From: Lindgomyces ingoldianus
Taxonomy: Eukaryota > Ascomycota > Dothideomycetes > Pleosporales > Lindgomycetaceae
Assembly: GCF_010093535.1 (NCBI RefSeq)
Contig: NW_022985179.1
Coordinates: 990,134 to 1,054,133 of the forward strand
DNA length: 64,000 nt
Direction of reading: 5' to 3'
In this document: positions 60,308 through 64,000 of the stretch, one piece after another
Layout of the letters: each line of letters opens with the position of its first letter
Numbering within the stretch: position 1 is the stretch's first letter
The notes under the pieces: generated by a model
Database searches by the model: none
Told to the model about the DNA's origin: nothing
The model's input: the letters and a program-made list of their open reading frames with translations, nothing else
Position numbers and translations under genes: made by a program

Positions 60308-62144
60308 ACGTGTTTTATCACTCATCCGCCAAAATCAGTCATCCGCCAGCCCCACTAAAACCAGAGCACCTTTCTAACAGATAACTAAACAGCAACTGAA
60401 TTAAACCTATATAGATATATATACAAAAGATTCCTAATTGCTTCTACATTAAGTCCTGTTATAGCCTTACACGTAGCATTTTGAGCAGGTTAGTGGTGCT
60501 CAGCGATAGCTCTGAGATGCCTGAGCCTGCGCATCTACCTTAACCACCCTATCAGCCTCTGCAGCCAGCCTCTGACCTTCCTAGCCTGTAAGAGTCCCTC
60601 CTATAGCAATATACTGCTGTTGCTGTTGCCTTTTCTGCTCTTAATAATAGTTAGCTTAACGCAGCTTAGTGTTCTTCTCTATAAAGATTATTACTAAGTG
60701 CATTACTATTTAACATCTTTTAATAAGCTAAGCTATTGCCTAGCTAGTAAAGCTCTGCAATTAACAACTAAAGCAGTTATAAATAAGTTAAGCCTGCTGC
60801 TGCAGCTAAGCAACTGTATAAGGCGTCTTTACAGTCTAGCGCGTCTTACTGTAAGCTTCTTGCGCTAGTAGAGACAGCGTACAGACAACAGTAAGCAACA
60901 ACAAGACATAATTAGGACAGTATAGGACTAAACCTGCAGCTTAAAAGCTGCTTTTAATTATCTACTCTATAAATAGTATAGGTCTAATACGCATATAAAT
61001 GCTTAGAAAGTCTTGCTTATTAATATAGTAGATATAATTACGCGCTAGCTTAGAAACCTTGCGTTTATACGCTGTCTTAAGCAGGGAGAAGCAGCTAACA
61101 TTTAGAGGCTGTAGGAGGTGGGAGCTATAAGCTAGCATGCAGAGACTAATAATTTTGTTCTCTGTACAGTATTAGTTAAACTTAGGCGTCGCATGGCTGC
61201 TGTGGCTGTCTACTATAAGCAGGCAGTAGGCCCTAGTTGTACGCGACGCAGTCTAATTGTTAAAGTGCTTAAGCTAGGACAGACTAAGCTGGTTAGTAGT
61301 CTAGCTGTTGTCGCTTACCGCAAGCGTCTAGTTGCCAGGGATATCGCGATACTAGCTAGCCTAGTGCAGCTTGCCTAGTAGGATGATAAGCAGGGGGAGC
61401 ACCTAGCTAGACGTGTTAATGCACTTAATTATTATAACCTAGTTATAATTGCCTAGCTAGATAGTAGTTGCTTAACTAACTCTATTAAAGCTTATAATAA
61501 CCTTAGACATACTACTAGCAATTTTTATTATAAATCCTGTCTTATTAAAGTTGTAAGTATTCTTATCTAGTATTTTATACCTCTAACGCGTGTCCTTTAT
61601 AAGCTTAAACTAGGCTCTAAACTTAACTAGATCTTAATAGAGAGCGCGCTAGAAGTGCAGCTTTCTGTCCTACTTTATCTTAAGCTCTAGCTAGCTGTTA
61701 ATAAAGCGCGCCACCTAGCATTTGCCTACACGCAGGGGTGGAGGCTGCTAGCCGCAAGCAGCAAGCAGAGTGTCTGCCATTTATTGCACATTAATAATAT
61801 GTGGTGGAAAACTGCGCGAGTTAAGGTCTAGGATCTAGCGTACAAGGGACTGCTCTTTAATAGGTAATAGCTTTTATTTTCTTGCGTTAGCTATAGCTTA
61901 TAGAAGGGCGCCTGCAAGGCAACTGCAAAGCGTTAATTAAGGCGTGTTATATAGCGCTAAGACGCAATAAACAGATAGATTTTTGTAAGTTTAAAGAACA
62001 GAGGCAGCTAATGCTAGTCTGCCCTCTTTTTAACCTAATTAGAGCTGTTGTGGTGGTGGTAGAGGCATGTTAGTTGATAGAGACGCGTTGATTTTGGTGG
62101 GGCTGGCGGATGACTGATTTTGGCGGATGAGTGATAAAACACGT
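60308..62144. mobile_element. Element A: TA-flanked DNA transposon in the 3' LTR
   Basis: Perfect terminal inverted repeats of more than 40 bp start ACGTGTTTTATCACTCATCC. The 5' LTR gives the empty site (GGCTAACTTA), showing a TA duplication. TCATCCGCC occurs at 60322 and 60339, 17 bp apart, and mirrored at the right end. Length 1837 bp fits a Fot1-size single-transposase element. The interior is decayed; an ORF of 61 codons at 61193-61378 has no recognisable motif. Its interior is homologous to family D. Confidence 0.9.
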
Positions 62145-62259
62145 TAACTTATAAAGCTTACTTAAGCTTGCCTAAACTTGCCTTAGCGCCCTCTCTATAT
62201 GTATATAGTTTCTTTGTTAAATAACCTTTAGAAGGTGTGTTTAATATTTAGTTTATTCT

Positions 62260-62620
62260 TGTCAGATTGAAGCACTGTTTCTAGGCTTCCTGAGATGAAT
62301 GATGGGTTTGGATATGATGTATGGGATGATTGATTGATTGTATTGATCGTGTTGATTTATCGATCCTTTTTCTGCTCTACTCGTGTTGCTCGGCTTTTTG
62401 TTTTGCCGATCCGGGTCCCTCGCACACTTGCCCTATGCGCGACCAGCCTGCAACATGCTGCAATTTGCTGCAACATGCTGCAAAATGCTGCAAAATGCTG
62501 CAAAATGCTGCAACATGCAGCAATTTGCAGCAACATACTGTTCGAGCCTATTGCTCGTACTATGTAGCAGCTTTCGTCAAACGTTCCTTCTGTCTTAACA
62601 GTAGGTGCGCATATCTGACA
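62260..62620 (+). mobile_element. 361-bp TG...CA insertion (solo-LTR-like) with 5-bp TSD
   Basis: Begins TGTCAGATTGAAGCACTG and ends GCGCATATCTGACA. ATTCT flanks both sides (62255-62259, 62621-62625), and the 5' LTR shows the uninterrupted site. TG...CA ends plus a 5-bp duplication fit an LTR; short inverted ends (TGTCAGAT) also fit a MITE. It is GC-balanced and not RIP-mutated, unlike everything around it. It carries the 10-bp repeat below. Confidence 0.8.
62448..62537 (+). repeat. 10-bp tandem repeat, nine copies
   Basis: Units of the type CTGCAACATG / CTGCAATTTG / CTGCAAAATG repeat nine times, the last two as CAGCA variants. Three plus-strand ORFs here (CNMLQ..., KCCKMLQ...) come from the repeat. 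Confidence 0.95.
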
Positions 62621-62909
62621 ATTCTTTACATAGACTAAGTAGCATTTAGCTTTTTAAAGAGCTATAATACTATTTATATATCTTACACTATATATACCTC
62701 TAACTTTGTCTAACAGGACTGTTTAACCCTAGCCTTCTTACTGCTGCACATAGGGCAAACTATGATCTAGTCACTCTACTCCCCTCTAATAGCCCATTAG
62801 CCTGTACGTAGGACTGTACACCCTACCGGTTGGCTCCTATCATCCGCCCTACTTCCCCCATAGGGATATCACAAGACCCGAGTGCTTCCAGGAAGCAAGG
62901 ATTGTAACA

Positions 62910-64000
62910 CTCCCCTAGCGCGATGTGTACACTGTGCAAGCCTCTTTGCTTTGCATAGCTAGCATAGAGCCTATTTAACACTAATTAGTAGTTTAAATGC
63001 TGTAAGACAGAAAGCTCTTCTTATACTTTTCTATTTAAAGAATTATGTATAGAAGAAATTTTTTTTCTTACTAATTTAACTATAAATTAGTAAAAGTAAA
63101 GATAGAGTCTAATTTATATATAAGTAGCTATAAATCTCTATCTAGTTACCTAATAAAGAATAGAAAACCTGTCTGTATAATACTATTTAAAGGTATTATA
63201 TAAATAGTAGTGCTTATTTAATACTAGAAGGTTTGTTTTATCTTTTTACATAAGGCTGTTTAAAGGCAGTGTATAATAAGAAGTAAGACAGCGCGTAATA
63301 ACGTATAACTAACTACTATAAAGCAATAAGCAACACTAGCTTTACCTCTAACTAGCTAATATAACATATTAATGTATAACTAATACATATTTCTAGTAAG
63401 CATCTTAGTAAAGACTTTAGTAAAGTAGGTAAATATTATAAATAAAATAAATATAATTAAACTATTAAATAATACTCTTAAAAAAAAGCTTAATTTATAT
63501 ATAGCTAACTTAATTATAAAACTCTATATATTAAGTGTAATAAATGTATAAACTTTTAAAAACTTTTAAAATAACTTTATAAAGTAAAAGCTTATACACT
63601 TTAAAATTTTTAGCTAACTATTTTTATAAAAACTAATTACTACTTTATAAAATAAAGGTATTAGTTTTAAGAAAAATAAAATAAAAGCTATTATTAGCAG
63701 AGCTTGCTCTGCTTATTATATTCGGGTTTGCAGAACAAAAAGTTGAGCAGAATCTCCTCTTTTGGACGCGCTAGTTAGTCAGAATTTCTTCGGATAAACC
63801 CCGGTAACGCTGTTTCTCTGTCACCTTATGTGTTTCTTATATTCTTTTTTGAAAAAAATGTATACCTAATGTAAGTGCACCTTTATGCTAAGTTGCATGC
63901 AGTTTGCTCTAGCATGCGTTGTGTAAAACATGTTTAAATTATGGTTAGTTGCGTCTGTTCCACCTCTCTAGCCACATCGGTGTGTCGGGGATTGGCATCA
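62910..64000. repeat. AT-rich degenerate DNA beyond the gypsy element
   Basis: Stop-rich TpA-rich sequence without readable genes. It contains the shared short repeat at 63688-63738. From about 63760 to the end the composition becomes more balanced, but no gene was recognised. Confidence 0.6.

Larger units (their letters stand above)
52969..62909 (+). mobile_element. Complete but inactivated Ty3/gypsy chromovirus
   Basis: The LTRs begin TGTTAC and end TAACA. The 5-bp target duplication CTCCC is exact (52964-52968 and 62910-62914). Between them, stop-riddled but recognisable domains run in gypsy order: zinc knuckle-like, protease, reverse transcriptase, RNase H, integrase, chromodomain. Many tryptophan and glutamine codons are now TAG or TAA, as expected from RIP. 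A polypurine tract (AGGGAGGAGGGG) precedes the 3' LTR. The 3' LTR carries two later insertions. No frame is long enough to be functional. Confidence 0.95.
60089..62909 (+). repeat. 3' LTR, interrupted by two insertions
   Basis: Starts TGTTACAGTCTACAGTTAGA and ends AAGGATTGTAACA. LTR sequence is at 60089-60307, 62145-62259 and 62621-62909. Subtracting element A with one TA and the 361-bp insertion with one ATTCT leaves 616 bp, equal to the 5' LTR. Confidence 0.95.

Noticed and set aside
61193..61378. 61-codon frame inside element A as a transposase
   Set aside because: Too short and without DDE, HTH or other transposase motif; the surrounding sequence is stop-filled.
62330..62638. Three overlapping frames with repeated CNMLQ/CKMLQ
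   Set aside because: Products of the 10-bp tandem repeat in all frames.

Overview
The window is nuclear DNA of a filamentous ascomycete (Pezizomycotina). Its genes carry short GT-AG introns (about 45-100 nt, often with CTAAC/CTRAY branch motifs). They encode typical ascomycete proteins: Rvs167, Nfs1, Vps23, Lag1, Mhr1, Fta4, Sgf29 and Arf6. Two long AT-rich blocks look like transposons destroyed by repeat-induced point mutation (RIP). I cannot name the genus; a lineage with strong RIP and AT-rich isochores is inferred.

Layout. (1) 1-28.6 kb is a gene-rich, GC-balanced region. It holds a multicopper oxidase (cut by the window start), an unassigned coding-like patch, a small secreted protein, a second unassigned patch, RVS167, NFS1, VPS23, a secreted type-B carboxylesterase, a hydrophilic low-complexity protein, LAG1, a UVRAG/Vps38-type protein, MHR1 and fta4. 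(2) 28.6-36.6 kb is AT-rich nested DNA transposons and LTR fragments, with an 840-base run of N at 29311-30150. (3) 36.6-50.0 kb is a 13-kb island of intact genes: a damaged orphan gene, a coiled-coil protein, mannose-6-phosphate isomerase, SGF29, ARF6, a GT8 glycosyltransferase and a mitochondrial carrier. (4) 50.0-64.0 kb is a second AT-rich block. It holds a pogo-like element 98 bp after the carrier stop and a complete but dead Ty3/gypsy chromovirus at 52969-62909, with a DNA transposon and a short TG...CA insertion inside its 3' LTR.

The genes do not form a pathway. They are housekeeping functions: membrane traffic (RVS167, VPS23, UVRAG-like, ARF6), Fe-S biogenesis, sphingolipid synthesis, mitochondrial translation and transport, kinetochore, SAGA, and mannose metabolism. 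Several pairs are divergent with short shared promoters (UVRAG-like/MHR1, PMI/SGF29, GT8/carrier, RVS167/NFS1).

The most interesting signal is in the transposon blocks. Families of TA-flanked DNA elements with different terminal sequences share one terminal architecture: a roughly 10-bp motif repeated once in direct orientation, 17 bp start to start (16 bp in one family). Uninterrupted relatives inside the window let the target duplications and insertion order be read exactly. All splice models are hand-made from sequence and are inference at the exon-boundary level; total lengths divisible by three were used as a check.
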